This document shows, one piece after another, positions 9,522 through 17,877 of a stretch of 64,000 nt of DNA. Each line of letters begins with the position of its first letter. The stretch's first letter is position 1. A program made the position numbers and the translations under genes. The DNA lies in NCBI GenBank assembly GCA_016710985.1, contig JADJTX010000019.1, forward strand, positions 1 to 64,000. Direction: 5' to 3'. The notes under the pieces are model-generated. The model did no database searches. It was not told the origin of the DNA and was given only the letters and a program-made list of their open reading frames with translations. The stretch is from Ignavibacteria bacterium. GTDB taxonomy: Bacteria; Bacteroidota; Ignavibacteria; Tepidaquicellales; Tepidaquicellaceae.

Positions 9522-10999
9522 GATTTTCTGTGTTTGTTAAAGCTGTGTGTTGAATGCTCGGACCAAGCATCTGATAAGCTCTGATAAACATTTATCAGTC
9601 CTTTTCCATAAGTATTATCTTCTCCGGCTGCACCAAGATCCGTTGCAGTCGAGAACAGAATCGCTTTAAGCTGTCTTCCGGTCATTCCCGGCGCTGCCTG
9701 TTTTAGTAATGCAATAGCGCCTGCTACGTGAGGAGATGCCATGGATGTCCCGCTGATTGATGAGTAAGTTGATCCTGACCATGTTGATCTTATGCTGGTA
9801 CCCGGAGCGCACACTTCAGGCTTTATTAAAAGCGTTCCTGTTCCTCCGCATAGTGACGGACCTCTGCTTGAAGAATTGCTGATCACTAATGTCGAACCGT
9901 TTATATTTCCGACACAAAAAACATTTACTGAATCTATGTTGATGTTTTTCGGAGGTGTTATCGTTGATGCTGATGGTCCGGAGTTACCTGCTGAAAATAC
10001 TACTGCAATACCTGCAGCTTCAACTGCAGTCAATACGGTTCTGTATATTGAGCCTGTACATTGGTCTGTAGCAGTCGGGTCCTGCCATGAACAGCTGATC
10101 ACATCAGGCATGTCCATAGTCAGTGCGTTTGTATCAGGATCCATTGCCCATTGATAAGCTGCAATGTTCATTGAAGGATAAGAAGCGCCGGGACAATCTG
10201 TAACTCCGGCAGCGATCCAGTAAGCATCAGGAGCGACTCCGACTGTATCACCTGTAGCAGTATTCCTTCCGCACATAATTCCCATTGTATGCGTCCCGTG
10301 ATATGTTCCGCCCGATGCACAATCAAATGGCGATGTACTGACCGGGGCAATCGGATCAAACCATGAATGATACCATTGTCTACCGTTATTCCCCCACCAT
10401 CTCGGAGACAGAGCCGGGTGAGTTCCGTTGACTCCCCCGTCAATGTTCATCACTGTCCTTCCTGCGCCTGTAATACCGATCCTCCATAAGGAATCGGCTC
10501 TAATAGTTCTTAAACCGGTCTCAACTGATTCTGCATTATCCGGAGCAGGCTTTTCATCATATGGTAAGTCCATTTCAAGCTCAGCATCAAGATCCATTAC
10601 TTCTATGTCATTTCTTTTTGTAAGTAAATTAATAACATCCGGCGTGGCTTCTATGAAAATTAAATTTGTGATCCAGTAATTGATCACCTGCCTGATCTTG
10701 CCGGATTCTTTTTCAGCATTTAAATAATTCAGGATCGGTGTCTGAGTCTGCGCCGCTTTGTCTCTTAAAGTATTTATTACAACCTGCGCCCGGTATTCGA
10801 TGTTTGCATTCATTTCATACAGATCTTTATCGAGCTGTTCAATGTCAACTCTGTCTTTCATTAAAATCAAAACCCTTGTATACTGAAGAGGATTTAATGA
10901 GCTCATTTTATTTGCCAGTCTTTCTGTGACCTGAACGTTTTGAGAGAACAGGTTAGAACTAAAAAGAAACACAACTAAGAAAAGGTAAAGTTTTTTCAT
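9446..10999 (-). CDS. Subtilisin-like (S8) serine protease, N-terminal and catalytic part of a broken gene
   Basis: This 517-residue frame has a signal peptide (MKKLYLFLVVFLFSSNLFSQ), an inhibitor-like propeptide (~25-145) and a full S8 catalytic domain. The triad is visible: Asp187 in MNIDGGVNGTHP, His237 in HGTHTMG, Ser419 in SGTSMASPHVAGA, with the oxyanion Asn339 in SAGNSGP. After ~475 the correct frame (MLGPSIQHTALTNTENLAG) moves to another register, so the last ~40 residues are nonsense. The full gene would have been ~1050 residues with Ig-like, jelly-roll and IETWS/dockerin-like domains reaching 7839. A truncated but folded protease could still be exported. The intact T9SS relative starts at 60568. 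Confidence 0.85.
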   Translation of the reverse strand: MKKLYLFLVVFLFSSNLFSQNVQVTERLANKMSSLNPLQYTRVLILMKDRVDIEQLDKDLYEMNANIEYRAQVVINTLRDKAAQTQTPILNYLNAEKESGKIRQVINYWITNLIFIEATPDVINLLTKRNDIEVMDLDAELEMDLPYDEKPAPDNAESVETGLRTIRADSLWRIGITGAGRTVMNIDGGVNGTHPALSPRWWGNNGRQWYHSWFDPIAPVSTSPFDCASGGTYHGTHTMGIMCGRNTATGDTVGVAPDAYWIAAGVTDCPGASYPSMNIAAYQWAMDPDTNALTMDMPDVISCSWQDPTATDQCTGSIYRTVLTAVEAAGIAVVFSAGNSGPSASTITPPKNINIDSVNVFCVGNINGSTLVISNSSSRGPSLCGGTGTLLIKPEVCAPGTSIRSTWSGSTYSSISGTSMASPHVAGAIALLKQAAPGMTGRQLKAILFSTATDLGAAGEDNTYGKGLINVYQSLSDAWSEHSTHSFNKHRKSCRTAEQTGQQTFRVTVQQQHTDIT

Positions 11000-11099
11000 T
11001 TTCGAAAGTGGTTAATTACGGAAAAGTATTTTTTGAATTTGATAAACAAATTAAATAAATTGAATCATTTATGAAAGGTTTGTTTATTGTGTGCCCGTA

Positions 11100-11345
11100 T
11101 TCCGTCAAAAGAAAAAGCCTGCCACGAATTTCACGAATACCACGAATTAAAACCGCCTCGTTTTCAAATTCTTTTAACACACACTCTGTATCTCACAATC
11201 AAATTCTTTTAACATACAATTTCCCCGTCGGGTTCGGTCGGCCTTTTCCCCGTTTTTTTTAGCTGCCTGGCCCTTAACCGCGGGCTCGGGGCTTTGCTGT
11301 GTTAGGGCACCCCTCCTTCGAGCGGGTTTCTCCTCGGCTCTCCCT
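11100..11345. other. Intergenic stretch with dispersed repeat and GC-rich patch
   Basis: Positions 11110-11146 carry a CACGAATTTCACGAATACC-type dispersed repeat, also seen near 40034 and, inverted, near 43708. From ~11222 to 11345 the DNA turns clearly GC-rich inside AT-rich surroundings, with GCCCTTAAC and GTTAGGGC facing each other at ~11269-11310. I find no credible gene. Confidence 0.5.
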
Positions 11346-11810
11346 ATGATTCATCAAGCATTATTAAACTCTTCGGAACATCTATATTTAAATTCAATAA
11401 TTTAGCTATCAATGACGGTGTTCCGTTTCTCATTCAGCTGAAACACAGAAATTCAATTGAGACATCGAGCAGGATGTCTGCAACTTCTTCGCTTCAAAAT
11501 GATAATTCATTTTCTCCTTTAAACTCAACTGTCTATTATGATTTTTCAACTTCCAAATCAAAAGCATTCGGGGAAAATGAGATACAGGTGGATAATTTAC
11601 CGGTAGCCCGGTTTGCTTTATTCGGCGGAGATGTAAATCAGGAAGGGCACATTGACCTAACGGATGTACTTGCTGTTTACAATGATGCATCAAATTTTAC
11701 AACAGGATATATGAATACGTTGGTTTACAGGCGACAACACCAGTGACCTTACGGATGTGATCACAACTTACAATAACTCTGCAAATTTTGTAGCCGTGGT
11801 CAGACCGTGA
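11343..11810 (+). pseudogene. IETWS/dockerin-like C-terminal fragment
   Basis: The plus-strand translation reads KHRNSIETSS, then YYDFSTSKSKAFGENEIQVD, GGDVNQEGHIDLTDVLAVYN and, after one frameshift near 11716, TGDNTSDLTDVITTYNNSAN with a final VVRP stop. This is the same terminal block found on the propeller genes at 14346 and 16147. There is no N-terminal domain, so it is the 3' end of a lost paralog. Confidence 0.78.
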
Positions 11811-11839
11811 TGGTATCGTAAGGGAAAAAGTTCAAGCGG

Positions 11840-11925
11840 AAGACTCTGCGAAATGAAAGTGCTTAAACGCAGAGTCCTCCCGGTGAAATTATCCGGTAAT
11901 TGAAATGCAGATAGGGAGAGACTCT
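11840..11925. repeat. Palindromic 'GGGAGACTCTGCG'-type repeat
   Basis: AAGACTCTGCG faces CGCAGAGTCCTCCCGG and is followed by AGAGACTCTGCGGAG. The same theme (GCGGGAGACTCAGC, GGGGAGACTCCGCC) recurs at 12628, 13582-13700 and 13790-14086, so this is a dispersed palindromic family. Confidence 0.55.
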
Positions 11926-12063
11926 GCGGAGACAACGATTTATTTTCATGATAGTTTTTTTAAATTTGATTCCACCATATTCCCCCTCCTTGCGAGGGTG
12001 TCTCAAAACATTGTGGGATTTTTTGATTATATTTGTAGAACAAAATTTTATAAGAATGTCACA

Positions 12064-12166
12064 TTGATAAAAGCAAATTACGAACAAGATTTTACTCCCC
12101 CATCCTTAGAAGACTGGATTACGGTAGATCATCCTGTAAGATTTATCCGAGAGGTCCTCGCCGTTG
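12064..12166 (+). pseudogene. IS1182/IS5-like transposase N-terminal remnant
   Basis: The reading FTPPSLEDWITVDHPVRFI, then REVLAVV, matches the conserved N-terminal motif of IS1182-type transposases (PPSLxxLIPxDHPVRxI). The match stops after 34 residues where a palindromic repeat begins (12155). The upstream open frame back to 11905 does not look like protein. Only this stub of the mobile element remains; the catalytic DDE domain is absent. Confidence 0.65.
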
Positions 12167-12510
12167 TTGGTGTTCCAAAAAGTTTGCATATTCTAATTTA
12201 TAAAATTTGTAACACACATTGTGCAAACTTTTTGGTCACCAACAACAGAACGCTTGCCTAACGAAAATTTCATAATGGCTTCTTTCATATAAGATGTAGT
12301 TGAAAATTATTCCTCATTGTCCTAAAGTTTGATATTCATAAATCTTAACTAAATTAATTTCACATTCGTAAGTATCAATGTTAAACTCCACAGCTTCGAT
12401 CCATGAAGCTTTTGTTGTTGGTGACCAAAAAAATTGCTCGACGTGTTAGTGAGTCTCCGGGTTTTACAAGCAAACTTTTTGGAACACCAACAACGGCGGG
12501 GAAAGCCCTT
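12155..12510. repeat. Nested inverted repeat with four hairpin arms (MITE-like)
   Basis: GTTGTTGGTGTTCC followed by AAAAAGTTTGC occurs at ~12163 and its complement at ~12473. A close variant (TTGTTGGTGACC with AAAAA) occurs at ~12413 and its complement at ~12224. The left pair and the right pair are themselves inverted copies, so the whole ~355-base unit is an inverted repeat whose ends are hairpins. It begins exactly where the transposase stub stops. A small mobile or palindromic insertion is the likely nature. Confidence 0.6.
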
Positions 12511-12570
12511 ATGCAGCTTATGAATATCACAAAGGAGATGGCAGACATAGGAGTGAAGTATTACAGATGA
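12403..12570 (+). CDS. Small ORF, 55 residues, unknown
   Basis: ATG at 12403 opens a frame with protein-like composition (KKIARRVSESPGFTSKLFG, TAGKALMQLMNITKEMADIG) ending in VKYYR. Its start overlaps the right arm of the inverted repeat, which encodes 'KLFGTPTT' here. It could be the 3' end of a truncated gene captured by the repeat, or chance. I do not recognise a family. Confidence 0.25.
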   Translation: MKLLLLVTKKIARRVSESPGFTSKLFGTPTTAGKALMQLMNITKEMADIGVKYYR

Positions 12571-12689
12571 CAGAGATGACCTTATTTTGCACTTTTGTAA
12601 TATGAAGATTTGTCGATGAAAGAAGCGGGAGACTCAGCCGGGATGGGTAAGGTTATACATTATCAGATTTTGTAACACTCACACAAAAT

Positions 12690-13025
12690 TTATTTCGATA
12701 TTCCCTTCAAATCCATAAGAAGTTTTGGTAAATGTTTCTTAATTATTTGCCAGACTTCTTCGGCATCTATTCCAAAATAGTCATGAGCAATTAAATTTCT
12801 GAAATCCTTTATCTTATTCCATGGGATACTCTTATTCTTTGATTTAAATCCATCACTTAATTTAGAAACTGATTCACCCATAATAATAAAATTCATCATT
12901 ACGGCATCAAATGTCTTTTCATCTTCAAAAAATACATCAGCGTTTTTAATATTTTTTACATACGCTTTTATTTTATTAGCACTGTCTATTATATTCATCA
13001 GAGTCGGAAGATCTTTCTCAGACAT
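12690..13025 (-). CDS. hepT: HEPN-domain RNase toxin (HepT/DUF86 family)
   Basis: This 111-residue, all-helical protein has the HEPN RNase motif RX4HXY: Arg76, His81 and Tyr83 in KDFRNLIAHDYFG. HepT toxins form dimers that cut RNA, and they are neutralised by the partner nucleotidyltransferase MntA, which adds AMP to a tyrosine. The partner gene lies directly upstream and in its restored frame would overlap this start by 8 bases (ATGTCTGA), the usual arrangement for coupled translation. Since the antitoxin frame is broken before this point, coupling may be lost or altered. Confidence 0.87.
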   Translation of the reverse strand: MSEKDLPTLMNIIDSANKIKAYVKNIKNADVFFEDEKTFDAVMMNFIIMGESVSKLSDGFKSKNKSIPWNKIKDFRNLIAHDYFGIDAEEVWQIIKKHLPKLLMDLKGISK

Positions 13026-13316
13026 ATATTGTTGATTTTAATATTTGATCTCTGTAATATTTCTTTATATATTTTTCTCTGCAGATATCTACATTTACCG
13101 AGAATCTCTTTTTTAATAATTCTTTCAGACTCACTTTTTTTCAAACAACATTTTCGTATCGGGTTCGAATTCAACGATAATATCTATATCGCTGCGATCA
13201 CTGTAATTGTTGTTTGCATAAGATCCGAATAATCCAATTTTAATTATCCTGTATTTCTTATTAAAAACAGATTTGTTCTCTGCAAGATAATTTAATATTT
13301 CATCTTTAGTATTCAA
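13018..13316 (-). pseudogene. mntA: MNT nucleotidyltransferase antitoxin (MntA), frameshifted in an A7 run
   Basis: From the ATG at 13316 the frame gives LFGSYANNNYSDRSDIDIIV, with the nucleotidyltransferase signature Gly31-Ser32 and Asp43-x-Asp45. It stops after 61 residues at 13131, following seven A's. One extra A would extend it through SLKELLKKRFSVNVDICREK and YYRDQILKSTIYV to a stop at 13018, giving a 99-residue protein of normal family length. The N-terminal catalytic half is intact. The homopolymer break may be real decay, slippage-based switching or a sequencing error. Confidence 0.8.
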
Positions 13317-13695
13317 TCTTATTGTGATTATTTTAAATTCTTACAAAGTTAACATAATTTTAATGCATTTAATATTAAAATGGTTATTCACTCACATCAA
13401 TCAGATAAATTCATGCGTTTATTGTCCACATCTATGACTGGCCTTCACGCGAGACGCTAGACGTCAAATGTCAAACGTTATTTAACAATGAACATTAACG
13501 TTAACGAATACAATTTATAATTGAGCATCGTCTCCGCTGCCTGCCCTGTGGGGAGTCTCTCCCCTGGTGCATTTTAAAGCGAAAAAATATTTAGCGGGAG
13601 GACTCAGCGAAAAGAACTCTCACTCGCTGAGTCCCCGCAATAAATATTTTCTTAATTGAAATTCTTTTGAAGCGGGAGACTCAGCGGGGACGGGT
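13317..13695. other. Gene-free stretch with short palindromes
   Basis: Beyond the antitoxin the DNA is AT-rich. Positions 13445-13485 hold degenerate GACGTCAAATGTCAAAC heptads. Positions 13548-13690 hold palindromes of the GCGGGAG(G)ACTCAGCG family, for example the pair at ~13588-13645. I see no gene. Confidence 0.5.
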
Positions 13696-14086
13696 AAAGT
13701 TAATGTAAAATTATTCACTGCCGTCCAAATCATTTTCAGATTATTCAATTATTTACGGTGTTTTGGACCAGTTGGCAGGCGGAGCCCTGTTTCCCGTCGG
13801 AGTCTCCGGTGTTTTTCCGGGACTCCGACGGTTGAACAGCATCGGCGGAGTCCCCAAAGAGCGGGGAGACTCCGCCGTGGGCTTCAAATAAAAAGAGTTT
13901 ATTAAGAAAGTTAATGTAAAATTATTCACTGCCGTCCAAATCATTTTCAGATTATTCAATTATTTACTGAAGTTACGCACTTGTTTCCCACGTCGGAGTC
14001 TCCGGTGTTTTCCGGGACTCCGACGGTTGTTGAACAGTCATCGGCGGAGTCCCCAAAGAGCGGGGAGACTCCGCCGTGGGCTTCAA
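13696..14086. repeat. Two copies of a ~200-base direct repeat with two strong hairpins each
   Basis: The 61-base segment at 13696-13756 recurs at 13907-13967. The ~100-base hairpin segment at 13790-13887 recurs at 13984-14086 with small indels. Each hairpin segment contains GTCGGAGTC...GACTCCGAC and CGGCGGAGTCCCC...GGGGAGACTCCGCCG stems. No protein coding is credible. The two units are a recent local duplication of an intergenic palindromic repeat. Confidence 0.8.
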
Positions 14087-14112
14087 AAAAGCAAATATTT
14101 TTTTTTCAATTT

Positions 14113-14249
14113 GTGAAACGTGAAACGTGAAACGTCAAACGTGAAACGTCAAACGTCAAACGTCAAACGTCAAAATCAACTATCAATTATCAACTATCAA
14201 TTATCAACTATCAATTATCAATTATCAATTATCAATTATCAATTATCAA
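14113..14249. repeat. Heptanucleotide tandem repeats upstream of the 14346 gene
   Basis: Nine copies of the 7-mer GTSAAAC (14113-14175) run directly into about ten copies of the 7-mer TCAAYTA (to 14249). The array ends ~97 bases before the start at 14346. Open frames through this array arise only from the repeat. Confidence 0.85.
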
Positions 14250-14345
14250 AACTTTTTTTTCAAAACATGACCTGCATCATACTATCTTTCATTGAATTCT
14301 CTTAGATTCACTAAAGTTTAAATGAAAGGTCAGGTAATACTAAAA

Positions 14346-15995
14346 ATGAAAAATTCAAATAGATTTTCATTCATCAGAAATGTTTTACTAATCTTAATTT
14401 TATTTATACTTGTTTTTATGTTCTATGGTAAATCATATTCGCAGCAGTGGTCGGGATTGTCTACCGGGATGAATGACTGGGTTCACGCTCTTACAGTTTA
14501 TAACGGCGAACTGATAGTTGGCGGACAATTTACAAGCGCCGGAGGAGTTCCGGCAAACTATATCGCTAAATGGAACGGTACTTCCTGGTCACCTCTTGGC
14601 GCAGGTACGAATGCGGAAGTTGATGCACTCTGTGTTTTCAATGGTCAGCTTGTTGCAGGCGGAAGGTTTACTTACGCCGGCGGAGTCGAATTAAATTTTA
14701 TTGCTCAATGGGACGGGACAAGCTGGAATGATGACCTTGGTGGCGTAGGTGATATCGTAACTTCACTTACAGTTTACAATAACAGACTGGTTGTCGGAGG
14801 TTATTTTATTGAAGCGGACGGAACACCCGCAGGACGTATTGCATCACGAGGATCAGGAGGATGGCTGAACATGGGAGGAGGAATGAATTCACAGGTGATG
14901 GCGCTTGGTCATTACGGAAACGAGCTTACTGCGGGCGGATTTTTTACTACTGCAGGCGGAGCACCGGCAAGCCATATTGCTAAATGGAACGGTACTTCAT
15001 GGTCGCCTGTCGGAACAGGCATAGGACACATAGTTTACTCTTTAGAAGAATATAACGGAGAATTAATTGCAGGCGGATTATTCTCAAGCGCAGGCGGGGT
15101 CAGCGCTAACAATATTGCAAAGTGGAACGGGAGTACATGGGCTCCTCTGGGAAGCGGGATTGGCGGCATTATCTATCATTACGTTTTCGGATTAACTGTT
15201 TTGAATAATGACTTATATGTTGGCGGATTGTTTCAAACTTCAGGAGGATTAACAACCAACGGCATTGCTAAATGGGACGGAACTTCATCGTCTTCACTTG
15301 GAAGCGGTTTGTTTTACGGAGGCTCAAACGCATACGGAGCATATGCAGTAGATACTTTCAGAGGTAATTTAATAGTTGGCGGACTTTTCAATTCTGTCGA
15401 TGCAATAAATGTTTATCATATTGCGCAATGGTCTCCACCCGCTAACGGTCACATTAATGTAACTGCGGCACAGGAGGGATTTTATGATCCCGTTACAGAC
15501 AAACTGAACCAAAGTGACATTGCTGAACTGTATCTCTGTGCATCTGTTCCTCCTTATAATGTTGTAGAATCTTCATCTGCGGTTTTGGATTCAAATAACT
15601 TAACGGCGAATTTCCTGATCACAAGTGCTCCGTCTGGTAGTTATTATCTGGTATTAAAACACCGGAATTGTATTGAGACCTGGAGCAGTACAACTATCAG
15701 TTATAACGCAGGCAATACCATCAATTATGATTTTACCTCTTCTGCTACAAATGCATTTGGAAATAATATGAACCAGGTGGATTCCTCTCCTGTAATATTT
15801 GCGGTTTACAGCGGAGACATCGATCAGAACGGAAGTGTTGATGCAACTGATGTAGTGGGAGTATATAATGATGCCGGGGTCTTCATGACAGGCTATGCGG
15901 ACTCAGATCTTACGGGAAATAATGTTGTGGATGTTTCAGATCTGATTTTAGCTTATAATAATTCGGTTAGTTTTGTAACAAAAATAACACCGTGA
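14346..15995 (+). CDS. Secreted seven-bladed propeller protein with IETWS/dockerin-like end
   Basis: The 549-residue product starts with a signal anchor (SFIRNVLLILILFILVFMF ... SYSQQWSG). I place the start at 14346 (MKNSNRFSF) because the tandem paralog starts at the same point; an in-frame ATG at 14322 would add 8 residues. Seven ~50-residue repeats follow, each with GGxFTSAGG, IAKWNGTSW and PLGxG motifs, enough for one propeller. The C-terminal block has a beta-sandwich (HINVTAAQEGFY), CIETWSSTTI and two dockerin-like loops (GDIDQNGSVDATDV and DLTGNNVVDVSDLI). There is no T9SS domain. Export to the surface is inferred; the ligand is unknown. Confidence 0.85.
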   Translation: MKNSNRFSFIRNVLLILILFILVFMFYGKSYSQQWSGLSTGMNDWVHALTVYNGELIVGGQFTSAGGVPANYIAKWNGTSWSPLGAGTNAEVDALCVFNGQLVAGGRFTYAGGVELNFIAQWDGTSWNDDLGGVGDIVTSLTVYNNRLVVGGYFIEADGTPAGRIASRGSGGWLNMGGGMNSQVMALGHYGNELTAGGFFTTAGGAPASHIAKWNGTSWSPVGTGIGHIVYSLEEYNGELIAGGLFSSAGGVSANNIAKWNGSTWAPLGSGIGGIIYHYVFGLTVLNNDLYVGGLFQTSGGLTTNGIAKWDGTSSSSLGSGLFYGGSNAYGAYAVDTFRGNLIVGGLFNSVDAINVYHIAQWSPPANGHINVTAAQEGFYDPVTDKLNQSDIAELYLCASVPPYNVVESSSAVLDSNNLTANFLITSAPSGSYYLVLKHRNCIETWSSTTISYNAGNTINYDFTSSATNAFGNNMNQVDSSPVIFAVYSGDIDQNGSVDATDVVGVYNDAGVFMTGYADSDLTGNNVVDVSDLILAYNNSVSFVTKITP

Positions 15996-16003
15996 ATCCG
16001 AGT

Positions 16004-16059
16004 GTGAAACGTCAAACGTCAAACATCAAACGTGAAACGTGAGACGTCAGACGTCAGAT
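16004..16059. repeat. GTSAAAC heptad array after the first propeller gene
   Basis: Eight consecutive 7-mers (GTGAAAC, GTCAAAC, ATCAAAC, GTGAGAC and variants). The stop codon of the upstream gene lies in a GTGAATC sequence of the same type, so the array borders the coding end. Confidence 0.8.
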
Positions 16060-16090
16060 GAAGGATTTGTCAGATTTAGATATAGCTTTC

Positions 16091-16146
16091 AACTTTTAAC
16101 TTTTAACTTTTAACTCTTAACTTTTAACTTTTAACTCTTAACTCTT
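16091..16146 (+). promoter_or_regulatory. Eight AACTYTT heptads abutting the start codon
   Basis: Exactly eight 7-mers (AACTTTT or AACTCTT) fill 16091-16146 and the ATG begins at 16147. There is no Shine-Dalgarno sequence; the immediate leader is the repeat itself. Copy-number change by slippage would alter the distance between any upstream promoter and the start, so an effect on expression is possible but not shown. Confidence 0.6.
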
Positions 16147-17805
16147 ATGAAGAATTCAAAAAGATTTTCATTCATTAAAAGTTTTTTATTTGTCTTAATT
16201 TTACTGATATTAATTTTAGTGTTCTACGGTAAGTCATATTCCCAGCAATGGTCAGGTCTGTCTTATGGAATGGATAACTGGGTTCATGCTCTTTGTGTTT
16301 ATAACGGTGAACTCATTGCCGGAGGCCAGTTTACAAGCGCCGGCGGTGTCCCGGCAAACTATATTGCAAAATGGAATGGCTATTCCTGGTCACCGCTTGG
16401 AGCAGGTGTAAATGCAGAGGTTGACGCACTTTGTGTTTATAATGGTGAGCTTGTAGCCGGGGGTCGATTTACTATGGCCGGCGGAATTGAAGTAAATTTC
16501 ATTGCAAAATGGAATGGGACTGCCTGGGATGATGAGCTCGGCGGTGTCGGCAGTATCGTTGCTGCGCTAACTGTTTACAATGGCAAGCTTGTTGCCGGGG
16601 GATACTTTGTGAACGCTGATGATCTGCCGGTTAATTATATTGCAACACGTGTTTCCGGAGGGTGGCAGGCAATGGCCGGAGGAATGGGCGGCTCGCAGGG
16701 ACAGGTGATGGCGCTCGGTCATTACGGAAGTGATCTGATTGCTGCAGGATTCTTTACATCCGCAGGCGGACAATCTGCCAACCACATTGCGCGCTGGGAC
16801 GGTACTTCATGGTTTCCTTTGGGCTCAGGCATCAGCAACATTGTATATTCGCTCGAACAGTATAACGGAGAATTGATCGCGGGAGGTTTATTCCTGAGTG
16901 CAGGCGGCATCAGTGCAAAAAGCATTGCAAAGTGGAACGGAAGTACATGGGCTCCGCTGGGAAGCGGAATTACCGGTTCAATTTATCAGTATGTTTTCGG
17001 ATTAACTGTTTTGAATAATGAACTTTATGCCGGCGGTTTATATGAAACTGCAGGCGGGCTTACAGCAAATGGAATAGCTAAATGGAACGGCTCTTCCTGG
17101 GCTGCTATGAATGGAGGTTTATATTATGGAGGCTCGAATGCTTACGGAGCATTTTGTGTAGATACTTTTCAGAATAAAGTTATCGTAGGAGGTTTGTTCA
17201 CTACCGCGGGCAGTGTTGGTGTGGGGCATATCGCGCAATGGGGTTTTCCTCAAACCGGGACTCTTAATATAACTGTTATTCCGGAAGGATTTTATAATAC
17301 CGGTTCAAAGACTCTGTATCAAAATGATGTTGCTGACGCAGCTATCTTTGAAACAGTTCCACCATTCAGTTATATCGCAACAGCTTCCGCGATCATCGAT
17401 TCAGTTACTTTAACAGGCAGCTTTCAATTTACAGAAGTTCCGACCGGCTCATATTATGTCGGCGTATATCACAGAAACAGCATCGAAACATGGAGCAGTG
17501 CTCCTGTAAACTTTGTTTCCGGAGGTACAAGCAATTATGATTTTACTACCGCCGGTGTGAAAGCATTCGGAAGTAACATGAAACAAGTGGATGCATCCCC
17601 GATACGATTTGGAATTTACAGCGGAGATGTAAATCTTGACGGAGCTGTTGACGCAACGGATTTACTTCAGGTTTATAATGATGTAACTGAGTTTGTTACC
17701 GGATACGTCAGCACCGACGTTACCGGAAATAATGCAGTGGATGTTACCGATCTTATTATTGTTTATAATAATTCAAAGAATTTTATTGTAACAATTGTAC
17801 CGTGA
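16147..17805 (+). CDS. Secreted seven-bladed propeller protein with IETWS/dockerin-like end (tandem paralog)
   Basis: The 552-residue product is a close paralog of the gene at 14346-15995: signal anchor (SFIKSFLFVLILLILILVF), seven WNGxSW/GGxFTSAGG repeats, then a beta-sandwich (PEGFYNTGSKTLYQNDVADA), SIETWSSAPV and two dockerin-like loops (GDVNLDGAVDATDL and DVTGNNAVDVTDLI). The start is set by the paralog and by the repeat that ends one base before it. The C-terminus ends at 'TIVP', just as the first copy ends 'KITP', so these two lack the charged tail of the BNR genes. Function unknown; an exported adhesion- or carbohydrate-related role is only a guess. Confidence 0.87.
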   Translation: MKNSKRFSFIKSFLFVLILLILILVFYGKSYSQQWSGLSYGMDNWVHALCVYNGELIAGGQFTSAGGVPANYIAKWNGYSWSPLGAGVNAEVDALCVYNGELVAGGRFTMAGGIEVNFIAKWNGTAWDDELGGVGSIVAALTVYNGKLVAGGYFVNADDLPVNYIATRVSGGWQAMAGGMGGSQGQVMALGHYGSDLIAAGFFTSAGGQSANHIARWDGTSWFPLGSGISNIVYSLEQYNGELIAGGLFLSAGGISAKSIAKWNGSTWAPLGSGITGSIYQYVFGLTVLNNELYAGGLYETAGGLTANGIAKWNGSSWAAMNGGLYYGGSNAYGAFCVDTFQNKVIVGGLFTTAGSVGVGHIAQWGFPQTGTLNITVIPEGFYNTGSKTLYQNDVADAAIFETVPPFSYIATASAIIDSVTLTGSFQFTEVPTGSYYVGVYHRNSIETWSSAPVNFVSGGTSNYDFTTAGVKAFGSNMKQVDASPIRFGIYSGDVNLDGAVDATDLLQVYNDVTEFVTGYVSTDVTGNNAVDVTDLIIVYNNSKNFIVTIVP

Positions 17806-17877
17806 AATGTGAGACGTGAAACGTGAGACGTCAAAAAACGTCAAACGTCGTGAAACGAAACGTCAAACGTCAAAAAG
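17802..17877. repeat. Degenerate GTSARAC heptad array after the second propeller gene
   Basis: GTGAAAT, GTGAGAC, GTGAAAC, GTGAGAC and GTCAAAC units, with interruptions. The first unit contains the TGA stop of the preceding gene. Confidence 0.75.

Noticed and set aside
11071..11262. Plus-strand 63-codon ORF
   Set aside because: It spans a dispersed CACGAATT repeat and a GC-rich patch, with no protein-like pattern.
11905..12261. A complete 118-residue protein
   Set aside because: Only residues ~54-87 resemble a protein (transposase N-terminus); the rest is upstream IS-end DNA and palindromic repeat read through by chance.
12155..12510. Full integron attC site
   Set aside because: One RYYYAAC core fits, but a matching GTTRRRY core at proper spacing and an integrase are missing; the hairpin arms do not follow attC layout.
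14113..14249. CRISPR-like array of short repeats
   Set aside because: Units are 7 bases, contiguous and without spacers; no cas genes are present.
14120..14305. Plus-strand 61-codon ORF
   Set aside because: It is encoded almost wholly by the heptad arrays (repeating NVKRQTS and STINYQL).
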